This document shows, in pieces, positions 34,601-42,693 of a stretch of DNA of 64,000 bases (position 1 is its first letter; each line of letters begins with the position of its first letter). The position numbers and the translations under genes are program-made. Origin of the DNA: Chloroflexota bacterium (GTDB lineage Bacteria; Chloroflexota; Dehalococcoidia; JACPEP01); assembly GCA_016183425.1 (NCBI GenBank), contig JACPEP010000024.1, positions 51,939 to 115,938 on the forward strand, in the 5' to 3' direction. The notes under the pieces were generated by a model, which had not been told where the DNA came from, ran no database searches, and worked only from the letters and a program-made list of their open reading frames with translations.

Positions 34601-37454
34601 GGCCGCTGGAGGAGACGAAGGCAGAAGCGAAGCCAGAGCCATCGTTACGGTTGGCGTGCGCCTCGGCGCCGATTACCTGGCTGCCATCGTTGCTGCGCAC
34701 CAGGCCCACCAGGTGCTTGGTGGCGCGCAGGAAGTAGATGGAGCCCACGTCATTGGTGAGCCCGGCGGTCACGGCTACCGAGCGGGCTGGTGGGGGCACG
34801 ATGCCGGACATGCCCCAGGGGACGTACAATTCAAGGGAGTAGATGCCTGAAGACAGATTGGAGATGGCAAACCTGCCGTCCAGGCCGGTGCCTGAGTGGG
34901 CTTCCCGGGAGTAGTCGGAGTTGTGTACCGATACCCCCGCACGAGTAGCTGGTGAACCATCGGGCATGAGCGCCCGGCCCCGAAGGACAGGCACCGTGAG
35001 GGTGAGCACTGTGTTAACCGTGACGTTGGAAATTACATTTAAGGTGACTGCCCCTGACGAGCCATAGAGGCCCGAATCCTCCGATGAAGGAAAGGCCTCC
35101 AACTGATAGGTGCCACTGATAAGCCCCCCGACTTTGAATCTTCCCCCATCATCGGTGCCAGTACCGGGGAAGCGCCTTCCCCCCGAGCTTACACCGATGC
35201 CGGTGTGGGGAGCGGGAGTGCCATCGGGGTGGTTTACGGTGCCCGTGATATTGGCCCGGGTGAGGTAGAGGTTCAGGGTCTGGGTAACACCTGGCGTCAC
35301 CGTCACCGGAACAGAGGCTGATTGAGCGTATGGAGAGGCGGAAGGGGCATAGGCTTCTGCCTCGTAGCTGCCGCCGGGAATGCCGCCCAGGCGGTAGCGG
35401 CCGCTTTCATCGGTGCTGGCTCCCCATTTCTGGCTCCAATCGAAGTTGTGTAGGTTTACCCATGCCCACGGCACCGGGGAAAGACCTGGGTCATATACGA
35501 TGCCCGATATGAGGATGAAGGACAAGGGGATGTCACCGGCGTTCAAGGCCGGCCCCCCGGCGGTGTAGGAGATGAGAACGGACTCCGAATTAGCGTATGC
35601 CTCGAAACCGGAGCGCCGAGGGACATCGGCACGAATTAAGTAGTTCCTGGTAGGTACGCTGCCGAACTTGAATCGGCCATTATCATCGGTTTGGGCATCT
35701 CGACGAATAGCGTCCATGGAACCCGACTCTTCATAGAGGCTGACGTGAGTATCGGAGACAATAGTGACAGCATCGGCTGCCCCTGTCGCACCAGCCGGGA
35801 GCACCACCCGGCCGTAGATGGCCACCAAGGGCAGGGGCACGTCCCCCAGATTGAGGGCCGGGCCGCCGGAGGTATAGCTTATGGGATTGGGAGCCGAGTC
35901 AGCGTAGCTATCGAACCCCGGCCGCTCCGGAACATCCGCTTTGATGAAGTAGTCGCCCGTAGGCTTAGGCCCGAACTTGAATTGGCCGCTGCTGTTGGTT
36001 TGAGTGTGGTCACTGAAGGTGTAGTCGGGGGAGTACAGTGCTACGTGGGTGCTGGTGACGGGAACGGTGGTACCCGTCAGCACCACCCGGCCGTAGATGG
36101 CCACGGGAGATAAGGACACATCCCCCACGTTGAGGGCGGGGCCGCCTGAGGTGTAGGACACGGGAATGGGCACCGAGTCGGCGTAGCTGTCGAACCCCGG
36201 CCGCTCCGGAACATCCGCTTTGATGAAGTAGTTCCCCGTGGGCACCCCACCAAAACCGAAGATGCCATTCCCGTCCACGCTGTCGTATCGATCGAAGCTG
36301 TGGTTTTCGTTGTACAGCGAGACGCCGGTTCCGGTAACGGGCGTCGTGGTGCCGGGCAGCACAACACGACCATAGATGGCCACGATAGATAAGGCCACAT
36401 CCCCCACGTTGAGGGCGGGGCCGCCTGAGGTGTAGGACACGGGAATAGGCACCGAGTCGGCGTAGCTGTCGAAGCCGGGGCGGGAGGGGACGTAAGCCTT
36501 AATAAAGTAGTTGCCGGTGGGCACCCCACCAAAACCGAAGATGCCGTCCGAACCAGTGCTGGTGTTTTGTTGGAACGAGTGGTTTTCGTTGTACAGCGAG
36601 ACGCCGGTTCCGGTAACGGGCGTCGTGGTGCCGGGCAGCACGAGACGACCGTAGATAGCCGCCTGGCCCAGGGGCACGTCTCCCATGTTTAAAACACCTG
36701 AGGTGTAGCTGATGGGCACCGGATCAGAGTCGGCGTAGATGCCGAATCCCGGCCGGTTCGGGGCGTAGGCAACCACCTGGTAGGAGCCCGCCGGCAAATC
36801 ACCCAGGCGGAAAACACCGCCGTTGTCGGTTCTCGAAAGCCTATTAATGGTTCTATCGGCGTTGAAGAGGCTGACATTGGTTCTGGTCACCGGTGTGCTG
36901 GTTCCGGGAAGAACGACCCGCCCTTTCACGGCCAGGAGAGGCATAACAATGGTGCCTACACTCAGGGGAGTCCCGGTGTAGTTTACCGGCATGGCGAAAT
37001 CGGCGTAAGCGCCATAGGTGGTGGTGGGCGTTCTGGGGATGCTGACGAACAGGATATATGAGCCACTGCCAACAGAACCCAAAGCGAAACCCCCCAGGCT
37101 ATCGGTGCTGGTGGTTATCACCACACTCTCTAAGTCGGATTTGAAGAGGATCACCGTGACCGTGGGCACCGGCGTGGTGTCTGTCAGCACCACGGTGCCG
37201 GTGATGCTTACCGTTACCGACAAAGGCAGGGCTACAGCGGTGCCCGTGCTAGGGTCGTAAGGGTAATTGGTCTCGGCCACAAAGGAGGACGGAACTCCTT
37301 GATAGAGGGAAACGTCTTTAGGGATTGAGGCTTCCGCCCGAGTTAAAAAGGCAAGTCCAGCCGCAAATACGAAGAGAGCTAAGACTGAGATGAAAGAGAG
37401 AATGAAACCCAATCGGAGCGATTTCTTGCCAATGAAATGCCCGAGGTCGTCCAT
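31608..37454 (-). CDS. Giant exported repeat protein with dockerin-like C-terminus
   Basis: A 1948-residue surface protein. Residues 18-45 form a signal/anchor segment (LGFILSFISVLALFVFAAGLAF). Most of the chain consists of carboxypeptidase-regulatory-like or Cna-B-like beta modules (GRVVLPGTTTPVTGTGVSLYNEN ... GIFGFGGVPTGNYFIKA); four to five N-terminal modules are near-identical with a 93-residue period. A ZU5-like stretch (IQIPAGAMVPTGTVTLRAVP) lies near 1600. The last 60 residues carry two dockerin-type calcium loops (DRDNDVDIFDLVLAGANY and ADINGDGVVNIYDLVLVGTNF). It is probably a wall-associated or secreted adhesin or scaffold component. A c-di-GMP-type riboswitch precedes it, so expression should follow the motile/sessile decision. 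Confidence 0.88.
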   Translation of the reverse strand: MDDLGHFIGKKSLRLGFILSFISVLALFVFAAGLAFLTRAEASIPKDVSLYQGVPSSFVAETNYPYDPSTGTAVALPLSVTVSITGTVVLTDTTPVPTVTVILFKSDLESVVITTSTDSLGGFALGSVGSGSYILFVSIPRTPTTTYGAYADFAMPVNYTGTPLSVGTIVMPLLAVKGRVVLPGTSTPVTRTNVSLFNADRTINRLSRTDNGGVFRLGDLPAGSYQVVAYAPNRPGFGIYADSDPVPISYTSGVLNMGDVPLGQAAIYGRLVLPGTTTPVTGTGVSLYNENHSFQQNTSTGSDGIFGFGGVPTGNYFIKAYVPSRPGFDSYADSVPIPVSYTSGGPALNVGDVALSIVAIYGRVVLPGTTTPVTGTGVSLYNENHSFDRYDSVDGNGIFGFGGVPTGNYFIKADVPERPGFDSYADSVPIPVSYTSGGPALNVGDVSLSPVAIYGRVVLTGTTVPVTSTHVALYSPDYTFSDHTQTNSSGQFKFGPKPTGDYFIKADVPERPGFDSYADSAPNPISYTSGGPALNLGDVPLPLVAIYGRVVLPAGATGAADAVTIVSDTHVSLYEESGSMDAIRRDAQTDDNGRFKFGSVPTRNYLIRADVPRRSGFEAYANSESVLISYTAGGPALNAGDIPLSFILISGIVYDPGLSPVPWAWVNLHNFDWSQKWGASTDESGRYRLGGIPGGSYEAEAYAPSASPYAQSASVPVTVTPGVTQTLNLYLTRANITGTVNHPDGTPAPHTGIGVSSGGRRFPGTGTDDGGRFKVGGLISGTYQLEAFPSSEDSGLYGSSGAVTLNVISNVTVNTVLTLTVPVLRGRALMPDGSPATRAGVSVHNSDYSREAHSGTGLDGRFAISNLSSGIYSLELYVPWGMSGIVPPPARSVAVTAGLTNDVGSIYFLRATKHLVGLVRSNDGSQVIGAEAHANRNDGSGFASAFVSSSGPYSFTMDLSPGTWMVNLGPDPREGAPQPNWARSGPPESVSFDLGATSEETKTITMTVVHATASVYGRLVVPGATASFRGATSFEPHSVSVSFHNTEGLGNWGEVNTDGTFSVPLPGGTYAMEVHAYRGDWPYAAPGDLRVTVADGESRNIGDVRLLERNARIVGQVKDDADQGVADMQVSAWLQGGGGWVHTQTITNGVFVLPVISGTWQVEPQPSPDSSYTRTGPPTTVTVPNGGVQTVTLRVIATDARILGRVVDDVSGNVLSDLYGYAFVQREHEPGPGAPIERGLFTINVPAGSYRVSAGFPPGVGYTVMGSVPVTVTSGGSVSVELRARANDAAITGTIYNINDAPQTGVPVEIHAMSLQGGQQHTRSDPATAAYRLNVISGTWNMGTWVEPGTGYVVRQRSDNRVTVYSGQTQRWDVTVVRAGAVVSGTVYDAGGSPLAGAWVGAHEVVNVGAGRSIHVGDRTDVLGRYSFRVPGGTYWIDSRVSQERGLVSPHPVSTTLGVTGTANIDFRFRAADGVISGVVTLDGVPHRAFVWAWSESGGNNWMPTESGTFTLGVTRGDVWHLGANSEEGTTFYRSEDLRVVVGDSGLATQNITLTVAGTLPPPESFTFDASQMRIINLSDGTQIQIPAGAMVPTGTVTLRAVPKANLPRERDMRPLGLGYRLSAAKDTGETINSFNSAVTIVFSYTEEQLARLGVTETALVPSYWDDATSSWRPVDNVVVDTVNHRVSFQIFHFTDYGLLARTAAAAPSGGGNSISGYVSYTGGVVGSHTIYLGATTNPSQPPEYMTSILGPGAYTITGVANGTYYIVAFLDSNDSGGASPDPGEPVAAYGYGKPVTVAGSSPTGIDISLDDVPKGPLSGQVDLQGRANDAGASISLGVYSTTSLSNGGYFLFVPTGTYTVTIAMPGYLSAQRAAAVGTGLPGLRLLGGDGDRDNDVDIFDLVLAGANYSLPVPPGDSRADINGDGVVNIYDLVLVGTNFGRSGPVTW
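35820..36700 (-). repeat. 279-bp tandem repeats inside the giant surface-protein gene
   Basis: The sequence around cccccacgttgagggcgggg recurs at 36121 and 36400, and in diverged form near 36679 and 35843, a period of 279 bases or 93 codons. Identity is very high between the two central units at DNA level, which suggests recent expansion or gene conversion and potential length variation between strains. Confidence 0.8.
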
Positions 37455-37527
37455 GATACCTCCTCCTTCGCCTTACCGAATCAAAACCCATGCTCAGAGT
37501 CGGTTATCTGGGCTTCCGGCCTCTTGA

Positions 37528-37616
37528 GCACTGGGCTGCCCTGGCCATCGCCGACAGGCGGTAGGCCCACGGCTTTGCGTCCCCACCTTTCGGAGGGTTT
37601 GCCTTTTCGTACCAGC
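37528..37616 (-). promoter_or_regulatory. GEMM-I (cyclic di-GMP class I) riboswitch
   Basis: On the minus strand the leader contains AAAGGCAAACCCTCCGAAAG and GGGGACGCAAAGCC, the two hallmark segments of the GEMM-I aptamer: a GAAA-capped first hairpin, the GGACGCAAAGCC junction, and a second GC-rich hairpin. GCTGG at the 5' end pairs with CCAGT at the 3' end to close P1. The position that aligns with the ligand-specifying G20 appears to be G, which favours c-di-GMP over cyclic AMP-GMP; this alignment was done by eye. It ends about 70 bases before the start codon of the giant surface protein. Confidence 0.88.
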
Positions 37617-37735
37617 TTGTGTATTTAAATTTGCGGTGTTTATTATATCACCCATGTCAATAAGTTTATTGTCTATTTCAATAGCATTTAATCTGCATCA
37701 GGTGCCGAAATTTTCCCTTTGCCGGAGGTTGCAAC

Positions 37736-37787
37736 AAAAAAGCACTCCCCCCAATAGCAAGGGGGACACTTAACAAAGACTAGTGCT
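37736..37787 (-). terminator. Terminator downstream of sdhA-like gene
   Basis: On the minus strand AGCACT and AGTGCT pair around an inner CCCCC-TTGCTATT-GGGGG stem, followed by TTTTTT. It lies 113 bases after the flavoprotein stop codon and separates that gene from the riboswitch-controlled unit. The rest of the 37455-37899 gap shows only a short cgcctccggcg hairpin. Confidence 0.75.
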
Positions 37788-37899
37788 TAGTTGTTCATAT
37801 CCTTTTGTCGCCGAGGGGAGACTCTTCTCCGCCTCCGGCGGATCAGGGTGACACGGGGAAAAGGGTCAGCTGAGGACTTAGATACCTCCGTGTTTGCCC

Positions 37900-39570
37900 C
37901 TAATAGGTCCTCTCCGCGGGCTGATAGCGAGTTATAGCCACCTCTTTGCGCTCCAAACGGACGCCTTCCGCCGTCTTATAGGCCAGGGTGTGGTGAAGAA
38001 AGCCCTTGTCGTCCCGTTGCGAATAGTCGTTGCGGAAGTGGCCTCCCCGACTCTCCTGGCGTGTCAGGGCGCCGGCCACGATGACCTCGGCCACGGTGAG
38101 CATGTTGCCCAACTCCAGGGCAGAGACCAGCTCGGTGTTGAAGGCGCGGCTCTTATCGTCCACAGACAGCCGAGAGTAGCGATCCTGTAGCTCCCAGATC
38201 TTGTCCTGGGCCTCCCGGAGCCCCTTCTCGTCCCGGAAGACTCCCACCTTATCCCACATAGTGTTCGTTAGCTCCTTGACGATACGACCCATCCGCTCGC
38301 CGCGAGAGCCGTTTTTGATGGCCTCCAGACGTTTTTCCTCCTCTGCCAAGGCAGCTTCCCCAGAGGCGGGCAAATCCCGGTTTTTCACATCCTGAGCTAC
38401 CCGCTGCCCCACGCGGCATCCGAAGACCAGGGTTTCCAGGAGGGCATTACCCCCCAAACGATTGGCGCCCTGGACGCTGACGCAGGCACACTCTCCGGCG
38501 GCATAAAATCCATCCCGGGGCGTGACACCGTCTACATCGGCGGGGATGCCCCCCATAGCGTAGTGCTGGGCCGGCTGGATGGGGATAGGCTCATGGATAG
38601 GGTTCAACCGGGTGAAGTCTTTGGCCAGCTCCAGCACCTGTCCCAGCTTCTCGGTGATCCTCTTCTCCCCTAAATGTCGTAGATCCAAAAGGACGTAGCC
38701 TCCCGGAAAGCCCCGTCCTTCCAGAATCTCTGTCTCAATGGAGCGGGAGACGATGTCCCGGGGAGCCAACTCCATCTTGCCCGGGGCGTATCGGCTCAGA
38801 AAGCGCTCGTTATGCCGGTTCAGAAGGTAAGCCCCTTCGCCGCGACAGGCCTCGGTGACCAAAATGTTAGAGCCAAAGAGGCTGGTGGGGTGAAACTGGA
38901 CGAACTCCATGTCCTGGAGAGGCACCTGGGCCCGATAGGCTACGGCCATGCCATCTCCAGTGTTGCTCAAGCCATTGGTGGTTCGGGCGTAGATGCGGCC
39001 ATAGCCGCCGGTGCAGAAAATGGTCGCTTTTGCCCGGAAAGCCTCCAAGCGGCCGCTGGCGATGTCCATGGCGATTACCCCACAACAGCGCCCCTCCTCT
39101 ACTATTAGGGAAGTAACGAACCATTCCTGGTAAACCTTCAGATTCTGCTTCAGGGCTTGCTCGTACAGAGTGTGGAGGAGCACCTGCCCAGTGCGGTCTC
39201 CGGCGTAGCAAGTGCGGTATTGCTGCTGCCCCCCCGCCGCCCACTGGGCGATGCGGCCGTCTTCAGAGCGACTGAAGGGCGTTCCCAGGTGCTCCATGAA
39301 GAAGACCTCCTCAATGCCCTTCTGACACAGGATCTCCACCGCCGGTTGGTCGTTTAGATAGTCGCCCCCTTTTATGGTATCGAAGGCGTGAATCTCCCAG
39401 CTATCCTCCTGTCCGATGGCGGCATTGATGCCCCCCTGGGCAGCCGCCGAATGGGATCTCAGGGGGTGCACCTTGCTGATGAGGGCGGTATCCGCCACCT
39501 GGCTGGTCTCCACCGCCGCTCTCAGCCCCGCCAACCCCCCTCCCACAATGATTACATCATGGCTTACCAC
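37900..39570 (-). CDS. sdhA: Succinate dehydrogenase/fumarate reductase flavoprotein subunit
   Basis: A 556-residue flavoprotein subunit. It has the FAD-binding DVIIVGGGLAGLRAA, the covalent flavin attachment site RSHSAAAQGG (His40), the substrate region HYAMGGIPADVDG, and the GGNALLETLVFGCRVG FAD contact. The C-terminal helical domain ends with the SRGGHFRNDYSQRDD that is normal for the family. It oxidises succinate or reduces fumarate as part of a membrane complex. The iron-sulfur and membrane-anchor subunits are not next to it: the downstream neighbour is a terminator and the upstream gene is divergent. It must pair with SdhB elsewhere, or be a related soluble enzyme such as L-aspartate oxidase, which seems less likely given the length. 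Confidence 0.9.
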   Translation of the reverse strand: MVSHDVIIVGGGLAGLRAAVETSQVADTALISKVHPLRSHSAAAQGGINAAIGQEDSWEIHAFDTIKGGDYLNDQPAVEILCQKGIEEVFFMEHLGTPFSRSEDGRIAQWAAGGQQQYRTCYAGDRTGQVLLHTLYEQALKQNLKVYQEWFVTSLIVEEGRCCGVIAMDIASGRLEAFRAKATIFCTGGYGRIYARTTNGLSNTGDGMAVAYRAQVPLQDMEFVQFHPTSLFGSNILVTEACRGEGAYLLNRHNERFLSRYAPGKMELAPRDIVSRSIETEILEGRGFPGGYVLLDLRHLGEKRITEKLGQVLELAKDFTRLNPIHEPIPIQPAQHYAMGGIPADVDGVTPRDGFYAAGECACVSVQGANRLGGNALLETLVFGCRVGQRVAQDVKNRDLPASGEAALAEEEKRLEAIKNGSRGERMGRIVKELTNTMWDKVGVFRDEKGLREAQDKIWELQDRYSRLSVDDKSRAFNTELVSALELGNMLTVAEVIVAGALTRQESRGGHFRNDYSQRDDKGFLHHTLAYKTAEGVRLERKEVAITRYQPAERTY

Positions 39571-39795
39571 CAGTCCACCGCCTTCCTTTCCCTACCGCAC
39601 GCCAGAAAGTACCAACCGGCCCCCATTCTAACCTCACCTCCCCCTTCGGTCAAGCAATTGGGCAGCATAGTGACGATGCCCAGTCTTCTCTTCTGGTTAG
39701 AAGTACAACGAATATATAAAGATATATAATGAGCAAGAGGCAGCGGCAGCAATCCCACTGGGGATAATAGAAGACAAAGAGACACAGAGGAACGC

Positions 39796-40677
39796 TTGAA
39801 GCTCTCTTTTGGCGATGGGCAAACCACAGAGCCTCCGCACCGGCCGTCTCCCGGGGCGCCACCCTCAAGGGTAGAGACAACCTTGCTGGGAGGGGCCGCC
39901 TTTCTTACTGACGTCATCTTCGGCTACGGGCCTATCTACGCCGGCTTCCTCTTTGCTCTGCTCATCTATGACGAAGTCCTCAAGAACGAGCTGGTTGTAG
40001 AACATGCCACTGAGCTGTTGGGGACAGTGGTGACGTACCTCTTTGTCGTTCGACTCCTTATCGATATATGGATACGTTGGCGATCACCCCGTCCCGTTCA
40101 AGAGAAGCTTCCAGAACCGGACACGAGCGATCGACCTTGGACGAGGCTACTGGACCTTATCGGTATAGCCGCACGGCTCATCGGTCGCCCCCTGGAAGCG
40201 GCCCTCGCCTTTGGGCTTTTCGCTGTGATACAGTGGGCACGCCTAAACACATCTGAAGGCTCTACCGAGTTCTGGCTTGCGTATTCCGTCACATGGGTAG
40301 CCTTCTACCTAGGACCCTGGACGGTGGGATTTTTACAGGTATGGGAAGGCAACGGTCAGACCCTGGGAAGAGCGTTGTTCGGTTTACAGCTTCAGGACAA
40401 CAGCGGTATGCCCGCTGGATTCGTTAGCCTGTTACTACGCGATGGTCTCTTGAGGCCATTCATCTGGATATGTGCCTATTCGGTGTTTGCGCTTCTACTG
40501 GTCATAGAGTTTTACCTTCTTTGGATAGTGGTGCCCCTAATCCTGGTCTTAAAGGGTAATATGAGGCTTCTCTTATATCCCTTTAAGATTATTTGGCTTG
40601 CTTTAGTCGGCGGCGACGATTCAGTAACCTTATACGACCTCTTGCTGGGTATTAGAATAAAGAGGACAAACAATTGA
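39796..40677 (+). CDS. RDD-family membrane protein
   Basis: A 293-residue membrane protein with hydrophobic helices near residues 35-55, 70-85, 140-165, 205-230 and 240-265. The C-terminal half has the RDD-type features: WEGNGQTLGRALFGLQLQDNSG (the arginine and GR...G.. motif) and LLLRDGLLRPFIW with the Arg-Asp pair. RDD proteins are small membrane proteins of mostly unknown transport or ion-exchange function. The TTG start has only a weak binding site (AGAGGAA). Composition is slightly lower in GC than its neighbours. Divergent from sdhA. Confidence 0.75.
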   Translation: MKLSFGDGQTTEPPHRPSPGAPPSRVETTLLGGAAFLTDVIFGYGPIYAGFLFALLIYDEVLKNELVVEHATELLGTVVTYLFVVRLLIDIWIRWRSPRPVQEKLPEPDTSDRPWTRLLDLIGIAARLIGRPLEAALAFGLFAVIQWARLNTSEGSTEFWLAYSVTWVAFYLGPWTVGFLQVWEGNGQTLGRALFGLQLQDNSGMPAGFVSLLLRDGLLRPFIWICAYSVFALLLVIEFYLLWIVVPLILVLKGNMRLLLYPFKIIWLALVGGDDSVTLYDLLLGIRIKRTNN

Positions 40678-40782
40678 AAGCAGGCGGATGACCAGACATA
40701 TTTGCTTCCGTCATCTACTCCGGAATCGAATCACCCACCGATGACTGCCGAGACATCGAAAGGGGGCATGCATCGGATTTGT

Positions 40783-41352
40783 TCAACTGCCTGCCGGGGC
40801 CGGCACGGGGTGCACCGCAGCCTCCAAAATGCGCTCCGCCAGTTGCTTAACGCGACGTATGTTCTCTTCGCGGTCCATGGCCTCACCGGGGTGGCGGCCA
40901 GTGCAAACAATGCCCCGTATTGTGATCATGTTATGGAGTTTGAAAAACTCCATGAGGCTATGTTCCGCCATCAAGCCCCCTTCGCCGCTATTGGTGACCA
41001 ATGAGGTGCCCATCTTTCCTTTGAGAAGCCTCTGGTAATAGATGGGCAGGGTGCGGTCGATAAAGTCCTTGGCCAGGCCGCTGACATTGCTGAAATAGAC
41101 GGGAGAGCCAAAAACGATGAGGTCGGCTCCTGCCAAGCGTTCACAGAGCATGGCCATGTCATCCTTCTTCTCCTGGCAACACTGCTTCCGCTCACGACAT
41201 GTCTGGTCACCCAGGCACCGTAAGACGCGATATTGCATCAGGTCAAGAAACTCTCCCTGAAAGTGTGCCGCCAGTTCCTCGGCCAAGGCACGAGTTAGAT
41301 GGTGAGTATTGGCGTTTTTCCTCGGACTGGCATTGATGAAAACGGCCTTCAT
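40783..41352 (-). CDS. NADPH-dependent FMN reductase / flavodoxin-fold oxidoreductase
   Basis: A 189-residue flavodoxin-fold protein. MKAVFINASPRKNANTHHL is the FMN phosphate loop, and ADLIVFGSPVYFSNVSGLAKDFIDR is the second FMN contact of NADPH-dependent FMN reductases. Between them a Cys-rich CLGDQTCRERKQCC resembles, but does not match exactly, the 4Fe-4S motif of iron-sulfur flavoproteins (Isf). The track ORF starts at 41394; I prefer ATG at 41352 after GGGAGGT. It likely shuttles electrons or reduces small substrates in the cytoplasm. Confidence 0.85.
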   Translation of the reverse strand: MKAVFINASPRKNANTHHLTRALAEELAAHFQGEFLDLMQYRVLRCLGDQTCRERKQCCQEKKDDMAMLCERLAGADLIVFGSPVYFSNVSGLAKDFIDRTLPIYYQRLLKGKMGTSLVTNSGEGGLMAEHSLMEFFKLHNMITIRGIVCTGRHPGEAMDREENIRRVKQLAERILEAAVHPVPAPAGS

Positions 41353-41532
41353 TTTATTTACCTCCCTCTGCGTCGCACCGAACAATGTTACCATACCAGC
41401 CCATTGTAGCGACTCACCGTCGCCCTTTCAACAAAAAGTACTCTAGGCTGGCCTATAACGGCGAAATGCAATAAAATAGAGAGGACATAGGTACTCGCCC
41501 GTATAGAGCGACGGAGAAAAATAGGGAGTGAT

Positions 41533-42693
41533 GTGAGCCGAATTATCTTATACACCGGTAAGGGGGGCGTCGGGAAAACCAGCGTTGCCGCTGCCACCGC
41601 CATGCGTTGCGCTGAGCTGGGCTACCGAACGGTGGTGCTGAGCACTGACGCTGCTCACAGCCTGGCCGATTCTTTTGACCGCCCCCTGGGGCCGGAGCCA
41701 GTGGCCATAGCACCCAACTTGTGGGGGCAAGAGACAGACATCGTACACAATATCCAGAAATATTGGGGCCGGGTGCGAGACTGGTTAGCCGCCCTCCTGG
41801 CCTGGCGGGGCGTGGAAGAGATGGTGGCTGAAGAGCTAGCCATACTGCCCGGCATGGAGGAGTTGGCCAACCTCCTCTGGATTAACCATCATCACGACAG
41901 TGGCGACTACGATGTCATCATTGTGGACTGCGCCCCCACCGGGGAGGCCCTGCGGCTGCTCACCTTTCCCGAAATGGCCCGCTGGTGGCTGGAAAAGATG
42001 CTCCCCATCCAACGCCGTCTGAGCCAACTGATCAATCCCGTTATTCAGCGCTTCATAGACATGCCCCTGCCCGACGAGCAGGTTCTGGCCGGGGTGGAGG
42101 ACATCTTTCGGGAGCTGGCTCGGCTGCGCACCTTGCTCACCATGGATACCACCACCGTGCGCCTCGTCCTCAATCCAGAGAAGATGGTCATCAAAGAGGC
42201 GCAGCGTACCTTCACCTATCTCAACCTTTATGGCTACGCCACGGATGCAGTAGTATGCAATCGCATTCTTCCCGAGACCGTGAACGACCCTTACTTTAAG
42301 CTATGGCAGGAGACACAAAAGCGTTACATGCAGCTTGTGGAGGAATGCTTTTCCCCCTTGCCCATTCTCAAAGCGCCCCTTTTCGGGGCCGAGGTGGTGG
42401 GTCTGGAAGCCCTCAAGAGCATGGCCCACTCCATCTTTGATCAACAGGACCCGGCCCAGGTCCTTTTCTCGGGAGTGACCCAGAGGATCGAAAGGGAGAA
42501 TGGCGACTACCTTCTCAAGCTGCCCCTTCCCTTTGCCACTCGGGAAAGCGTCTCCCTCCTCCAGTCCGGCGACGAGTTGGTGGTACGCATCGGCAACCAG
42601 AAACGGAATATCCTTCTTCCGCACACCTTGCAAGGCCGGGAGGCGAAAGAGGCCCTTATCAAGGGAAAAGACCTGGAAATCCGTTTCTCCTAG
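41533..42693 (+). CDS. ArsA/GET3-family ATPase with HSP20-like tail
   Basis: A 386-residue P-loop ATPase of the ArsA/TRC40 family. It has the deviant Walker A GKGGVGKTSVAAATA at residues 8-22, switch-like LSTDAAHSLADSF, and DVIIVDCAPTGEALRLL. The last about 80 residues (RENGDYLLKLPLPFATRESVSLLQSGDELVVRIGNQKRNILLP) form a beta-rich HSP20-like domain, known from ArsA proteins of photosynthetic and related bacteria. There is no ArsB, ArsC or arsenic regulator beside it, so arsenite transport is unlikely; targeting of tail-anchored or other membrane proteins is possible. GTG start after GGAGTGAT. It converges on the CitE-like gene with a four-base overlap. Confidence 0.9.
   Translation: MSRIILYTGKGGVGKTSVAAATAMRCAELGYRTVVLSTDAAHSLADSFDRPLGPEPVAIAPNLWGQETDIVHNIQKYWGRVRDWLAALLAWRGVEEMVAEELAILPGMEELANLLWINHHHDSGDYDVIIVDCAPTGEALRLLTFPEMARWWLEKMLPIQRRLSQLINPVIQRFIDMPLPDEQVLAGVEDIFRELARLRTLLTMDTTTVRLVLNPEKMVIKEAQRTFTYLNLYGYATDAVVCNRILPETVNDPYFKLWQETQKRYMQLVEECFSPLPILKAPLFGAEVVGLEALKSMAHSIFDQQDPAQVLFSGVTQRIERENGDYLLKLPLPFATRESVSLLQSGDELVVRIGNQKRNILLPHTLQGREAKEALIKGKDLEIRFS

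Noticed and set aside
35820-36700. CRISPR or IS-type repeats
   Set aside because: The 279-bp units are in frame and encode protein modules without spacers or inverted ends.
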